This document shows positions 11,763-24,507 of a stretch of 64,000 nucleotides of DNA, one piece after another. Below the pieces are notes generated by a model that made no database searches, was not told the DNA's origin, and saw only the letters and a program-made list of their open reading frames with translations. The DNA lies in assembly GCA_050084985.1 (NCBI GenBank), contig JBITNC010000001.1, positions 127,658,001-127,722,000 of the forward strand. The letters are read 5' to 3'. Both the position numbers and the translations under genes were made by a program. The first letter of the stretch is position 1. Each line of letters begins with the position of its first letter. Origin of the DNA: Nageia nagi. Its lineage: Eukaryota; Pinophyta.

Positions 11763-12395
11763 TTTATACATTTGAGAAAAATTATTTATTTATCATTAGA
11801 TATGTATATTATTTAGATAATAGTTTCAATATCATCATTTTGAATAATGAAGAATTTTAACTAATATAAAACATCTAGAATGTTATTTATCAATGATCAT
11901 ATTTATATCAATATTGATATCAAGTAGAAACTAATGCATATCTACCATAAATGAGGTAATTTGGTATGTGCAGAATATGAAGAAGTAAAATTAAATATAA
12001 TTCTATTTAATACTACAATACTTGAAATGAAGATTAAGTTGAGAAATATTTCAAACTCATTATCTACAAAGATTAGAGAGCATTTCAAAAGAAATAATTT
12101 TTTTGAAGCCATGAGCACTATGAGGATCATTCAATTTGGTAACTGCATTGTATAGTCATTTAGTTGCATCATGCACAAGAGGCAAAAAAATATTTCTTTC
12201 ACATTACTAATAAATCTTTACAACCATTATAGTAAATAGTACTTAACATTCATATGATACAAAAATAATTTAAATCAATTGATATAAGATACATTTAAAG
12301 AAAACATAATGCATTATCTAACATAAAACATACATTCATGTTAAGCATATTGAACTTCATACACATGTTCTTAATATATAATAACTTAATTTTTT
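11760..12395. other. Unassigned AT-rich DNA
   Basis: A 64-codon frame at 11961-12155 (+) may be a last piece of the hAT-like remnant (it reads AEYEEVKLNI...), but it has no recognisable motif. Nothing else was seen. Confidence 0.3.
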
Positions 12396-14640
12396 CTATG
12401 AAAGATTTAAAAATGAAGTGTTTAAGATTTCTGGTGCATAAATAATTCTAAGCTTATTTCTGAATATATTGACTACCAATATCAGATGTACTGATGATGT
12501 AGGCACTTGTGTTGAATCACCACATAACATCCCTAAAGCAATCAAGTCTTCAACTACATAATTAAGATTTGATAGTATAATTCTTTCATCTTTGTGAGTA
12601 TCACCAAGGGTGAGAATGCTAGGATCTTCTTCAATCCTCCTCTTTAGTAAAATATCAGGATCCATGCCATTCACCTTGATTATTACCTTCAAAGTATTAT
12701 TTTTCTTATTTAATATAACTAAAATTTCCTTCAATTGAATTTTGTTAATAACATGGTATACTTTTCTCATATGAAGATTGAGAACCTTGATTTCATTCTT
12801 TATCATTTCATAGTTTTCCTACAATACAAAGTAACAAATAGTTAAACTTTCTAGTATAACATATGAATAATTATTTTGAATAAAAATGATAATATTTACT
12901 TACCATAACTTTATCTTTTTCTACATTTGCAATCTCCACAAGGATTTTATCTCTTGTCCACTTGTTGAAATAGGCATGTGCCTCACCATTCAAATTTTCC
13001 AACCTATCTATCATTACATCAAGAATTTATTCAATCAAGTTATTATTTACATAAATTAAAGTAGATTGTATTTGATTTAATAATGATATGATCTTTGCAA
13101 GTTCTTTCTCTACTTGAGAGCAAAGAGCCAATCTCTCCAAATGATTATTTAATCTAGATTTTATCTCTTTTATTAAAATCTTCACTCTAAATTTTTAATT
13201 TTTCAATTTCTCAACATCTTTTAAGATAAAATAATTTAAATAAGATAAACAATTATTTCCCATCAAAGTGTTTATAGGAAAATTATCATTATCCTCTAAA
13301 TTAGGTTCATTAAGGGTATCCTTAGGGGGTGAATTTGATGTAGCAAGTTGTTCTACTTGTGAGTATGGTTGACTTTGATCATATCATGTGTATTCAATAA
13401 TTTATCAACATGGATATCATACTAGATAATTATCATCTAGGTCTATTTGATACAAAGCACTTATACCACTTATCCTATGGATATCTTTCAATGCACTAAG
13501 ATTAGGGAAATTAAAAACTTGAGAAATTTCTCAAGTTGACCTCTAAGATTGAATTTGAGCAACAATCGATGCCCTATGATTTATGCTTCTCTCCTCTTTA
13601 GTTGCATTTCTGCTCTTTTTTATAAAATGTCATATTCAATATTTTAGAAATAATAAAAATATTTATTAATGTTGGAAATTATAAAAATAAATAATTATCA
13701 TGAACATATATCTTTGCAGTTGAGAGAGAAATCTAATATATTTTTAGAAAAAGTACAATAGGAGGATATGAACCTTTTAAATCATAAAATGCTTCATAAT
13801 ATATTGCCAACAAATAGTTGTTTGAACATATATTTCTTTCATTTTTTTATAATCATCACATTCAAATAATGTTTGATGCAGTTGGAAATAAAGGTGGACC
13901 AATCAAACTTTTGCCCACTAAGTGTACATAACATATAATGAATAAACCAAATGGGTGTATTGATAGGTCTTCCCTGCAAAACTATATGCACTTGAAATAA
14001 TTCTATAAAACCATCAAAAGGTCATTGGTAAAAAATTCACCACCAATCCCCTTGATGAACACATATCTATAAAATAATCAATAATATAAATGTTTGTAAT
14101 TCAAAATCAAAATAAAATAAATAGTATTATAGAAATAATTAATAATTACTTGGTTCATCCAAATAAACTTCATAATGAGAGATCAAGATATTTTTTATCT
14201 ATTTCATCCGAATTTGCAAAGTTCGTAACAACATTATTATCCTTGTATGGGAGTCCTATGAGGTACATTATATCAGTCAAAGATGTACTAAATAAAAACT
14301 ACTTCATATATATATATATTAACATAAAAAATTCTTGATTCATTGTTGTAATAGGATATCAAAAAATTAAGGAAGATGATATCTATTCCAAATTGTGGCA
14401 TGCAAATGAGTCCACAAAAACCTGTAGCATCGACCCTCTCTTTGTATGTATCTAACTTTCTAACTTTGCAATTATGGATGGGAAAATTGGGTTTTTGAAA
14501 AATAATCTTGAATGGGAGGAGGAAGAATACATCTTGTAAATAATGGTTGAAACCTTTGGATATGGACAAATTGAGAGAACTATGAAACTTAGGATATGGA
14601 AGGATTTGCTGAACTAGTAAACTAGAATTTTTGGAGGAAT
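12396..14640 (-). pseudogene. Plant mobile domain (PMD-like) pseudogene with introns
   Basis: Read from 14640 downwards. A first open stretch (to about 14288) contains ATGFCGLICMPQFGID. A second, about 14290-14150, contains TLTDIMYLIGLPYKD, which matches the (T)LEDV..L.GLP signature of the plant mobile domain. A third, about 14060-13830, contains NTPIWFIHYMLCTLSG. A coiled, charged tail follows (about 13250-12904), then a last exon 12818-12396 (about 140 codons, ending FLNLS). A textbook 85-bp intron lies at 12819-12903, with donor GTAAGTAA and acceptor TTGTATTGTAG. Scattered stops show decay. PMD proteins are either transposon-borne or host silencing factors; the repeat-rich setting favours the former. 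Confidence 0.5.
12819..12903 (-). other. Intron in the PMD-like pseudogene
   Basis: Consensus donor GTAAGT and pyrimidine/T-rich acceptor ending GTAG on the reverse strand. Both flanking frames stay open across the join. Confidence 0.6.
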
Positions 14641-14770
14641 AAGATTAATAAAATGATTAGACTAAATAAAACAAATTATCCAAAATGATTATTTATGGGT
14701 CTTGACATATGTCACATTTATTTCTATTTATTGCAAGTGTATGATTTTTAAGCAACCAATATGCATCCAT

Positions 14771-14925
14771 ACAAAATAATGTTACAATTATATGGTTACA
14801 AGTTGGAACCATCTTGTTGCATATTGGAATTATCTAGTTGCACATTGCAACCATTTAGTTTCACATTATAACCATATGGTTACACTTTGCAACTAGATGG
14901 TTACATGTAATCACCCTATTAGAGT
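14771..14925. repeat. 21-bp minisatellite
   Basis: About six degenerate 21-bp units built on TTGCACATTGCAACCATCTAG. It is a different sequence family from 300-460 but has similar unit length. Confidence 0.7.
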
Positions 14926-14929
14926 TTGT

Positions 14930-15429
14930 TCATCTAGTTGCATCATAATCTAAATCACCTTGAATGAATTTCTAAAAATTATGGAACTTTAAATTCACCT
15001 TTTTTTACTATTTATTTTTGAACCTTTATTTTAATTCACCATCATTTCTATACCTTATTTGCTAAAAATTTTCATGATTTCAAAATTGATTCGCCATAGT
15101 TTATATAAGTTGGATTGATGAAGATGGTCTTAAAATGAACCCTGAGCACCACCAAGGTGGTTGTAGGAATCAACATCATTAATATTCAAGTTAAATTGGC
15201 ATGAAAGCTCAAGTGAAAAGATTCCATGAATCTAATTATATTAGGAGAGATCCATTTTTTTATTCTTAGACTTACATGAATTGATTTTCTTTATTGAGAA
15301 ATACAAACCTTTGAGGGAAAAGTAGCCTCATGATAATTCTATGGGTATCTCGCTATCATGGGGAGGGGGGTGTCTTAGTGATTTTCCTTTAGGAGTTTAT
15401 AGGAGCTTGTAATCCATTGGTGAGATCTA
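14930..15429. other. AT-rich spacer
   Basis: No coding signal seen. It may include the 3' untranslated end of the LINE that begins at about 15430. Confidence 0.35.
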
Positions 15430-15499
15430 AGGCTACTTATCTTACAAAAGCTTCATGAGGACTCTCCTCCTAGATGGAGATATCTTCTTAAAGAAGGCC

Positions 15500-15875
15500 T
15501 AAATTGGGTAGCAAGTTTATTGGCCTATTTCCTTTTGATAGATATGAACTACCTAATTTTTAGATAACTATATGATCCATGTTAATTTCATAAAAAAAAC
15601 TTACCTAGTTCCAAGTGGGTTCTTTGGTACCTCTTAGTTTTTTTATAATATTCAAGGAGTCCCTTTCAATAATGGATTTATTAAAGGATTTATCTCTTAT
15701 TATTTTAATTCCTTGGAATGTCACTCTTTTTTAGGAAAGTGGATAGTTTGAAGGCCAATATTTTTAGCAAATACTAACAAGATTTTCTATTGATGATCTC
15801 TAATGATCCCCCACTTTGGAATCTCTAGGGTTTCCCTTAACGACACCATCACAATTAAACTTTACCAAACCTTTA
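15500..15875 (-). pseudogene. LINE C-terminal RNase H domain, broken
   Basis: Recognisable in order on the reverse strand: VKFNCDGVVKGNP (about 15865-15825, matching the K.N.DG...GNPG start of plant LINE RNase H), then ERDSLNIIKKL (about 15665-15630, matching the .GDS..v...L segment) and finally EGNRPINLLPNLG (about 15535-15500, matching REGNR.AD.LANLG). The first conserved Asp is kept; other residues are damaged. The domain is cut off from the rest of ORF2 by the LTR at 15915-16405, so it cannot be part of a working product. Confidence 0.65.
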
Positions 15876-15914
15876 ATAGGGGAATCTAATTTACTAAATA
15901 TTTATATGCCTTTA

Positions 15915-16405
15915 TGTTGAAATGTATCATGCATTATTGTAAGGTTTTGTAATGATCCTCTTTGTAAATTCACTAATCCTTAAAGGTATCCCTAGATACC
16001 TTAAGTATTTAAGTGAATATGATAATGTAACTTGTCCTACAATCCATCTCATGAGCAAGCCCCTTGGGAGTAGCAAATCATGCCTTTGTACAATGGTTAA
16101 AAGGGTGATCAAAATGGGGGATTTTGGCTATAAATAGAAGGCCCCCTCTTTGTGATTACTTACCAATTTGTGAAGTAAATTTATGCTTAGGATAGTGATT
16201 AGGAGATGAAGTTAGGAGGATTGTAAGAGAGCTGTATTTGTGAATGAAGTAAGATCTTGTTAGTGGATGTACTCCTAGTTGGAGGACCCACTTTATATCT
16301 TGAGTCACTTTGTGAGATTATATATGCTTGAGTTTTGATGTTATAGTGAGCTTCCATGTGATATTGGTAGTTTAGGATTGTGTTCTTTATAGTTCAATCC
16401 CTTCA
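15915..16405 (+). repeat. Solo copia LTR, B-type, inside the LINE
   Basis: Aligns with the array LTRs (26064, 32949, 39881, 44918) from TGTTGAAATGTAT to the end ...CTTCA. It contains the U3 inverted repeat (15969-16017) and TATAAATA at 16129-16136. No internal sequence adjoins it on either side; LINE sequence continues on both sides. It is therefore a solo LTR left by LTR-LTR recombination. The 5-bp flanks do not match clearly (CTTTA against ATTTT), so the exact ends or the duplication have decayed. Confidence 0.85.
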
Positions 16406-16699
16406 ATTTTCCTTCACATTATAAATCCCTTTATGAGTCATTTACCACTTACTAAATATCCTTTCCTCCTTCTTCAACTCTAGAAAAGGTTTGAAAGAGA
16501 TGAATGATAACTTTTACATCATTGCATTAGTGAGCTTTTTACCCATTGAGTCTCCATCATGTTTAACATTTTCAAATGCTTTTCCATTACTTTATTTCTA
16601 TAGCTCCAACAAAAATGTGGGAGATTAAGGTTCCATAATATTCTTAGTCTTGAGATTTTGAAAGGATGGATTTAGATTAGAATGACATCTCCTATAGAA

Positions 16700-19600
16700 T
16701 CCTTGGATACCTAAGGGATATTGAAAGATTGTAATAGATAAGAGAAAATTTTCTTAGAGAAGGAACATTCTAAGAAAAGGTGTTTCATAGTTTCTACTTG
16801 GGATTCATAAAGGTAACACTTATTAGGAATATGAATTCCTCTTTTTAAAGATTATCAATAGAAAGATTATTATTAAGGGAAATAAAATAAGAAAATAAGT
16901 TCACCTTGGGGATGAGTTTTTTAAACCAAATTGGTATACATGTAACCAACTTTAACCACCTCTTCTAGCAATTTGAGGTTGTTTTAATAGAAAACTACCT
17001 TGATTTCTCATCTTTCAAGAAAATAATGTATTCTCTATACATGAGGGTAAAAGGTAAGTGTGGAGGATATGATTATGTTATATATTATATTTTATCTAAG
17101 AAAAATGTTCAAGAGTAAGCTCTTTCCATGCTTTTATACATTCTTGATTTTTGCAAGGTTCTCCATTTTTTTTTCTTAGAAGGGAGGTAGTGATATTTTC
17201 CATAGTTTAAACCTCTGGGAGCTCTGAGAGTGGGGTTTCCTTAAACCAAAAATCCTTAAAAAAACTAAGTTTTAATCCATTCCATACCATCCATTAGAAA
17301 CCTTTAGTTAGAATGTTTTTAACATTATGATGTTTTTAAAGAGGAGCTTCTAATGAAAGCCCTACCATCTAGGAGAGAGTCTTGAGATATTTGCTCAAAG
17401 AATGAAAACCCATTCCAAAGGTCTCCTTTAAATATTTTCTAAGCTTGTTTATTATAGTGTTAATTTCATAGTGTTAAGGTGAAAAAATTTGAGGCCTACA
17501 AACTCTTTCCTCAAACACACTTGGTCCCATGCCACCAAGGAAACTCTACTCCTCTCCTCGATCCTAAACATAAACTTTTTATTTGAATTTGTTCTATCCT
17601 TTGACAAACTAAGGTAGGAAATTTGAAAAATACATGAAGTAAATCAAGATACTTTAAAGAGTCTCTTTTACTAACTAAGCCTTGCTTCTTGGTTTATAAG
17701 GGCTTCTTTCTAACAAGCCAATTTTTTTTGAAAGCTTTCATTCACTAGATCCTACATTTTGGTTGTAAGTTCTCCTTTGAAGAGTGGAATACCAAGATAT
17801 GTAATTGTAATATCCTTCAAATTACATTCAAATATTATATCAATTCTACCATAAATTTAAGAATTAATATTTTAAAATAACACTTTACTTTTATCAAATT
17901 TTACATTTTGACATGCTGCCTCTTCATAGATCTTTAGAATCTATTTAATATTTTTCCTATGGGATAAAAGATTTTTTGAACAATTATAGTATCATACAAA
18001 AGCTATTAGTGGGAGATAGGATCTAAATGTGAAGATGGTTTTATGCCATTAAGTCATTTTGAACTATGGATGCTTTAAGGGGTCTCCCTAAAGCCTCTTC
18101 TAGAATGATGAAGAGAAAGGGGGAGATGGGTTATTATTTCCTCAAGCTTATTATACTCTAAAAGTAGCTTACAAGGGACCCATTAACTAACACTTAGAAC
18201 ATTATTATGGAATATATGCTTTGACTAATTTTATCTAATTTTCATGGAACCCAAAATTTGACATGCTTTAAGAGAAAGGGCTAAGAAACCCTATCATAAG
18301 ATTTACTCACATCAAGCTTAAGGATGAGACTAACCTTCCTAGATATTGTAGTAGAGTATATAGTTTCATGGATTGTGATTATACCTTATAGGATTTGTAT
18401 GCAAACAACAAAGTCTCCTTGAATTTGATCAATAATGAAGGGGAGTAAAACCTTTATTCGATTATCGTAGTCTTAATTATGATCTTATGAATCATATTGC
18501 ATAGGTTAATTGGGAAAAAATCCTTAAATATTTTTGGATCATAAACCTTAGGGATCAAAGTCCAAAAAGGTGAGTTTACATATTTTGGAACAAAATAATT
18601 TTGTTGTTTTTCCTTAACAATTTTTGAGATGTCCCTTCCCATAATGTGTTAGAATTTATGAAAGAATATTAGAGGGAAACTATCTAGGCCAAGATGTTTA
18701 TTCCCCTCCATTACAAAAATTACATCCTTGATTTCCTCATTAGTGAAGGGATTTGTGAGGGAGGTGTTCATGTCACCTTGAAACAAGTAAGTAATATTTT
18801 TAAGAAATAGAGCCTCAAAAGTTTACAAATCTCTATAAAAGGATCCTATGAGATGTTAAAAGTGGCTTACAACCATTGCTTTAATATTTTTGATATCACT
18901 TGTACTATCATTCTTCTCCTTGAAAATATCTTTGATTTGATTATGATTTATGTGTTTTAAGGTTAATATATGAAAAAATTTCATATTCCTATCTCCTTTG
19001 TATACCTATAGAGCTCTACATTTCTATCGCCAAAGGGATTCTTTAGCCACTAAGGTATTATGATAATCTACAATATCTTGAAGCTCCCTTTTAATTCCTT
19101 CAACATCCATAAGAACATTTACTTCATTAAGTTTCCTTTTTAGTTTAATTATATTTTGAAAAACACTACCAAAAATTGACCTATTCCATTATTTGAAATT
19201 ATATTTGATCATCTAAAGATTTTTGGTAACTTGAGAGAAATTTTAATGACCTATGAAATTTTTTAACCACCAAAATAAATTCAAGATTCTAAATCCTTAC
19301 GTTGCAACCACATAGATTTAAACCTAAAAGGTCTAGCAAAACACTCTTGAGGTTTACCAAAGTAAAAAAGCAGAGCAATATGATTTAAGCCAATTTTTGG
19401 GATTGAAGTTAAAGTGGATTTCCCCAAAAATAACCAAGGTTTTTTTGTATTATAACCTATCTAACCTCACCTAAATTTGGTTTTCCTCAGTCCTTCTATT
19501 GCTCCATGTGTAGTTTTTATCTCTAATATCAACATCCATAAGTTCATTTTTTTTACAAAATCTTTAACTTTTCTCTCATTACATTAATTCTTATAGAGTT

Positions 19601-20080
19601 TCCCCCAAACTTGTAATATGGATAGAGTGGAAAATTGAAATTGATAGCTAATATCCAAGGATGTTTTTTAAATATTTCTCTCACCTCATAGAAAGGAAGT
19701 CTAGAAAATAGCTCTTTCATTAGCTATATTGGGATCATACATATTTATTACTACCCATTAAAAATAAGTTTCTCTACAAATGAAAAGGATATTTAAATAT
19801 CTATCCACAATTGAAAGAATCAATCTTTATACTTTATTTGGATTCTAGAAACAAAGCAATCCTCCTAATTGGCCATTAGAAAAACTTGCACAAACTTCAA
19901 AATCTCTCCAAACTATTCATTTTATTTTTGCTAAGTTAGATTCTTCTACCTTTGTTTCTTGGAGTAAATTAATATGAGGTTTTTAATCATGTCTCCATTT
20001 TGTAAGTAGCCTCATTATATTATATCCATTAATGCCTCTTATATCCATGAAAAGATTTAAAAATTTTGGGAGGAGTTTTC
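16700..20080 (-). pseudogene. LINE ORF2: endonuclease, reverse transcriptase, zf-RVT, broken
   Basis: Endonuclease begins near 20080 with DIRGIN and continues to HINLLQETK, then a decayed GQLGGLLCF segment. RT blocks lie at about 18985-17880: GDRNMKFFH, then WTLIPKVYDP and FPINLCNMIHKI (open frame 18642-18454), LDVSKSYDR, FLFIILEEALGR and KIYEEAACQNVKFDKSK. The catalytic (Y/F)ADD box near 17990 has decayed to YDT. The zf-RVT finger (RGIHIPNKCYLYES...HLFLEC) is at about 16830-16750. It would have copied LINE RNA at the nicked target; stops and frameshifts now prevent this. Confidence 0.7.
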
Positions 20081-20952
20081 CTCTTCCCTCCTACTAGTGG
20101 AGTGATTTTGATTAGGGATGGAAATTTTTTCTCAACCATACTTTTTTGTAATTTCTTCCTTTGTAGAGTTTCAAAACCTTTTAAGTTCCATAAGCTATAG
20201 ATTCTTCCATTTATTTTAATATTTTGATATTATTAGAATGGCAAAAACATTAGCTTGTCCCACATCCATACCTATTTAAATTGATTTTGGATTCTTATTA
20301 AAGAGGAATTTATTTCGAGTGGATGATTTCCAAAGGAAACTTCTTATTTAGATGGAGTAACCCATTGAGTTTCTAGGAGTATCTCCTCCTCTTGAGCATC
20401 TAAATCAGAAATATCCTCCTCCAAAGTTACTTTTTGATGAGATAAAATCAAAGGAATTACTCTAATTAATAGCAAGGAGATTGGGACTTAGAGTACTACC
20501 TTATTTAGTTGTCATGGAATCTACAATGAGGTCATATACCATTTGAAAATATTTGGCCTACTCGAGTTCAAGGATTTGGTCAATGTACTGATAAAACATT
20601 AGAGTTTGAACACATTATTCTCCTAACTCTAGTTCAATGGTGTTATACTTTGAGTTCCTTTTATTGAATAAGTTCCTTCTCTTGAATATTTTTCTCTTAA
20701 GAAACTATGGTAAAATCTTGGTCGACTCAAGGTTATTATTTATAAATTTAGGATGATTTAAGTCTTGGATAATGAATCTCACATTCCTTTGGCTCTTTTG
20801 ATTAGGATTTGATAGTATTTTGCATGGCTATCTCAAGGGTAGGATTTTTCTATAGTTAGGGAGAAACTGCATAAGTAGTATTTTCTCTGACCATTTATGG
20901 AGGCTCTCCCACTATTATTTCTAGAGGTTTAAAAACCAAAGAGGGACTGGCA

Positions 20953-21520
20953 TTAAATATTCTCATTGGTTTTTTTTCCACCTTTTATATTTTCCCCTTT
21001 TATTTTTATGAAAAGGTATTCTTGTAGAGATTTCCTATAAGCTCCCTTGTATCCCTTTCTCTTGGTTCTTTCATAGAAGGATCGAGCTTTAGATAAAGCT
21101 TTAGCTATATTCCCTCTTTGACCACTAATAGAATAGATAAATGGTTTGTTCTCATATTCAAACATATTGGTCCAAGTACCTAGGTATAAAACCATATTAA
21201 TAGATTGAGGAAGTTCATTTTCCATATCAATAGTCACATAAAACCTATTATATGTCATTATGGTTTGAAACTTGGTTAGAGAGTCTAGCATTATTGGTTC
21301 CCTAATAAAACTAGTTATATATAAAACAATATCACTATGCAAATATTGAAAGAATATAATAATAATACTTACCCAAATTAGAGAAATTTTATCCCTTGGG
21401 TGAAGGGTCAAATTTCAATTCCCAACACCTAAGGAAGAAGCCTCTCTTCCCAAAGAACCATGAACCTTATTCTAGAATATTTTTTATATCTTTCTCCAAG
21501 AAAAGTTTTAGCATGAAAAA
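20953..21520 (-). pseudogene. LINE ORF1 (DUF4283-type nucleic-acid-binding protein), broken
   Basis: A 152-codon frame (21411-20953) follows a broken upstream piece that reads GSWFFGKRGFFLRCWELKFDP (about 21470-21400 in another frame). That is the characteristic .GPW.....FL..W...FDP motif of DUF4283. The open frame then gives NRFYVTIDMENELPQSI, matching the (A)R..V.iD...PLP segment. The expected CCHC knuckle after it has decayed. It is known in plant LINEs as the ORF1 RNA-binding protein. Confidence 0.55.
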
Positions 21521-22369
21521 AAATCATGGGAAGACCACTATATATGTGTGACCTTAGGGTTTCCATCTCATCTAAGCCCTTCTCTATATGGTTTTAATAT
21601 CTAGTTGGGAATACAAGAACTTTCCCACTAGATTGTTCTTGCCATGGTTCACTGTTAAATAAAGAAGAGTTTATAGAACCCAAATATTTTCTTACTGTGG
21701 GACCAAATCCACTGAGTTGGCTATATATTTTTCATTCTCATTTTGTATAACCCATGATGAATATCTTAGTTATGTGTTAATGGGACCACGAGCATCTATA
21801 GGTTCAAAATATTTGATTTGAGGGTCCCACATCTATCTTTAGAAAACATCTATCTTTAGAACTATCTTCTGAAAGTGAGCAAAAACTTATCTCGAGGGAT
21901 GCTCTTTCAGCTATTATGTAGGTTTTAAATTAGATCCATTTAGCTTAGGAACACCATGGAAGCTCTATAAACCAATCCCCTTAATATCAAGTTCAAAAAA
22001 TTTAGGGGAAAATGGCCCCCCTCTCACTTTCTCAATATTTATGTAATTTTATTAATTTTATTTTATGAGTATTTTTAAATTACTATTTAGGAGAAAATGA
22101 AAATGTTATTAATTACATCTTCCAATCCATAATTAAATTCAAAATATGAAAATTTAAGATAAAAAAATGGATTAAATATTGGTCAAACCTCATAACAACA
22201 ATGAAGAATCATATCCTACCTTCAATATTCCCCCTACCCATGAGCATTGGTTTTGATAAGTATCAGATGCAAGATATGTCAGAAGTTGAAAAAATAATCT
22301 TTTTGATGATTAAGGAGAATTGCGAAGTGATTCTTCTTATTTTTTTAAAAAAAATTCATATATAATCGT

Positions 22370-22640
22370 AAGGTGATCCTACTAAACCACTTAGCAATTA
22401 TACCATCACTTTTTATTTTTCTCAAGTATAATAACCTAGCAATTCTACCAAATCGCTAGGCAATTATACCCAAATATTATTGAAATTTCATTGGGTATAA
22501 TTTCCTAGAGATTGTACCTAACCATTTTTAAATTTGTATGGTTATAATATCCTAGCGATTCAACCAAACTGACAAGCAATTACACCAAACTGTGAGGTGA
22601 TTATACCCAACATTTCTTGTAAAATTTAAAACAATAGAAT
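22370..22640. repeat. Palindromic minisatellite, GGTATAATCGC family
   Basis: Degenerate copies of (G)GTATAAT..CCTAGCRATT and its reverse complement AATYGCTAGG..ATTATACC occur in both orientations, making many potential hairpins. It is the same family as 62030-62510, 40 kb away. Confidence 0.6.
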
Positions 22641-24507
22641 TGCCTTGCAATTATACCAACTTAAAAATTAAAAAAAAGAATCATGTAGATCTTGATGTAG
22701 AAATTATCCTATTAGAATAAGGGTTTGGTATAATCATTGGATCATTATCCCATTTGCACTAGATAAAACTCAAGATGATGATGGTTTTAGCTATAATTCG
22801 AGGAGAGTGCTATGATAGGAGAGGTAAGATCTTAAATTGAGTTCATTTATCTTGCAAAACAATTTTTAGGTCTTGTATATTCCTATAAATTTAAATTATA
22901 TGTATACCATTAGGGCATTCGCAACTTGAATAGGATCTTCAATTACCCATCACTTAGGAAAGTTAGTTTGGTATTACCCATCACTCAAGAAGTCCATTGA
23001 GAAGTTTACCATTCGAAATTGTGGCCATTCAAAATTTATTTAAATTTTTAGAAAATAATGCCTATCATTAGGGTTTTCATGGATAATAAATGTAATATGA
23101 AAAATATTATTGTGAGACCAATTCTCTAATTTATATCTAGAGTGGTTTTGGGAGTAGTCACTTATGTTGTGAGTTATTTTTGCCTACGTTTTTAGCTTAT
23201 TGTTGGTAAAAAAAAGCCCCCTCCATTTCACAGTGCATTTCCTTTTGTCATGAAAATGGTAACTTATGAGTTGGGGTAGGATTCAAACCCCCCCAAATGG
23301 TTGCAAACTCCTTCTTCTTTCCCTAGAAGCCTAACATCTAACCTAGAAATTTTTAAAGCTTCATCTTGCATCATTTTTAGGTTATTGTGAGACCAATCAG
23401 TATCTCTAATATTTGAAGGTTAAGATTTCATATTGGTCAAATTGAAAGAGAATAATAAACTTTAATTTTTTATTTTTCTTTGAATTTGACTTAATATATT
23501 TTCAAGGTGCCTTAAATTTGCATTGGTTGTATGGAGAATTGAAAACTAAACATCTTTTCATGTCCTTAATAAATCCAACCATGAATAAGTCAATTATTAG
23601 CTAGTTTGAAAGGGGTTGAAGTAAAATTTCTTATTATAAATTGTTAGAGATAAAGTTGGTTGTAGTATGGTAGTGATTGCATACTTGAATGTTATTTTCA
23701 ACTCAAACAAGAAATGTATGGTAGTGATTGCATACTTGATTGTAGTATATGGTAGTATGGTATGGTAATGTCTCCTATAAGAAAAATATGTACCCTTGTC
23801 AACTTCAATACAACTAGATCCAAATTTCTTCAATGTCCTTACTCTTTGAACATCATACCAACTACCCACTTAAGCATAAATATTTGAAAAAAGAATATAA
23901 TGATGGAGCATATTTAGGATCCAAAAAAATGATTGTTGCCACAAATTCCCATATTCCTACATTCTTATGTCATTTACAAGCACTAATCAAAGAAATCTAC
24001 ACATCCAATTTTGGTTTTAAGTACTTATTTGAGTTTGTAAAATTTCAATTTTGGACCTACTTCATATTAACTAAAAGCAATATAGGCTACTTCATATTAT
24101 CTCAGGTGCATGTCAACCTAGGTGATTATATCAAGTTGAATTTGAAATCAAACTTATCCAAATCTATGAAAAGCAAAAAGCAAGGGCTTATTAGAGATAA
24201 AGAGACATTTGTGGATTTAACATGCAAGGTTGTACATGGTTATTGAAATCCTCTAATATTTATATCTTTTGCAAGATTGATCATATTTTTGGAGGTGTTC
24301 CTTAAGTCATATTTTCAAGTATTAGAACCAAAAAATTCAAGGATATCACTAGAAATAAATAAAACATCTCAAAATATATTCCCCCTAAGATGACCACAAT
24401 ATGTGATATGCAAAAAATAAAATATTGATTCCACAAAATCCCCTTATCCTACAACCATATATGATCTACAAGCACCAAGCATAGACATTTGCACAACCAA
24501 ATCAAGT
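22641..24507. other. Anonymous DNA before the copia array
   Basis: A 24-bp word (GTATGGTAGTGATTGCATAC plus four bases) is repeated at about 23667 and 23714. A 137-codon frame at 23833-24246 (+) has no motif I recognise. Part of it (CCACAAATTCCC...CTACA...CAAGCACTAA) resembles 24430-24500 and 61790-61850, so it is probably dispersed repeat rather than a gene. Confidence 0.4.

Larger units (their letters stand above)
15430..21990 (-). mobile_element. Degenerate L1-type LINE with ORF1, ORF2 and RNase H
   Basis: Reading from 21990 down: ORF1 with a DUF4283-type domain; then ORF2 with endonuclease (RGIN...LLQETK near 20060-19930), RT (GDRNMKFFH near 18980, NLCNMIHKII near 18500, LDVSKSYDR near 18300, PPFLFIILEEALGR near 18100); a zf-RVT finger (about 16830-16750); and finally RNase H (about 15870-15500). 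The order is that of plant L1 elements that carry a C-terminal RNase H. Every domain has stops or frameshifts. A copia LTR interrupts it at 15915-16405. Confidence 0.8.

Noticed and set aside
11451-11771. 106-codon Ser/Leu-repeat frame on the reverse strand
   Set aside because: Produced by the GA microsatellite; no independent coding evidence.
15910-16410. Target duplication for the solo LTR (CCTTTA/CCTTCA)
   Set aside because: It requires ending the LTR six bases early, which conflicts with the LTR4 and D termini; left unassigned.
23833-24246. 137-codon frame on the + strand
   Set aside because: No recognisable motif, and parts resemble dispersed repeats near 24430 and 61790; kept only as a note.
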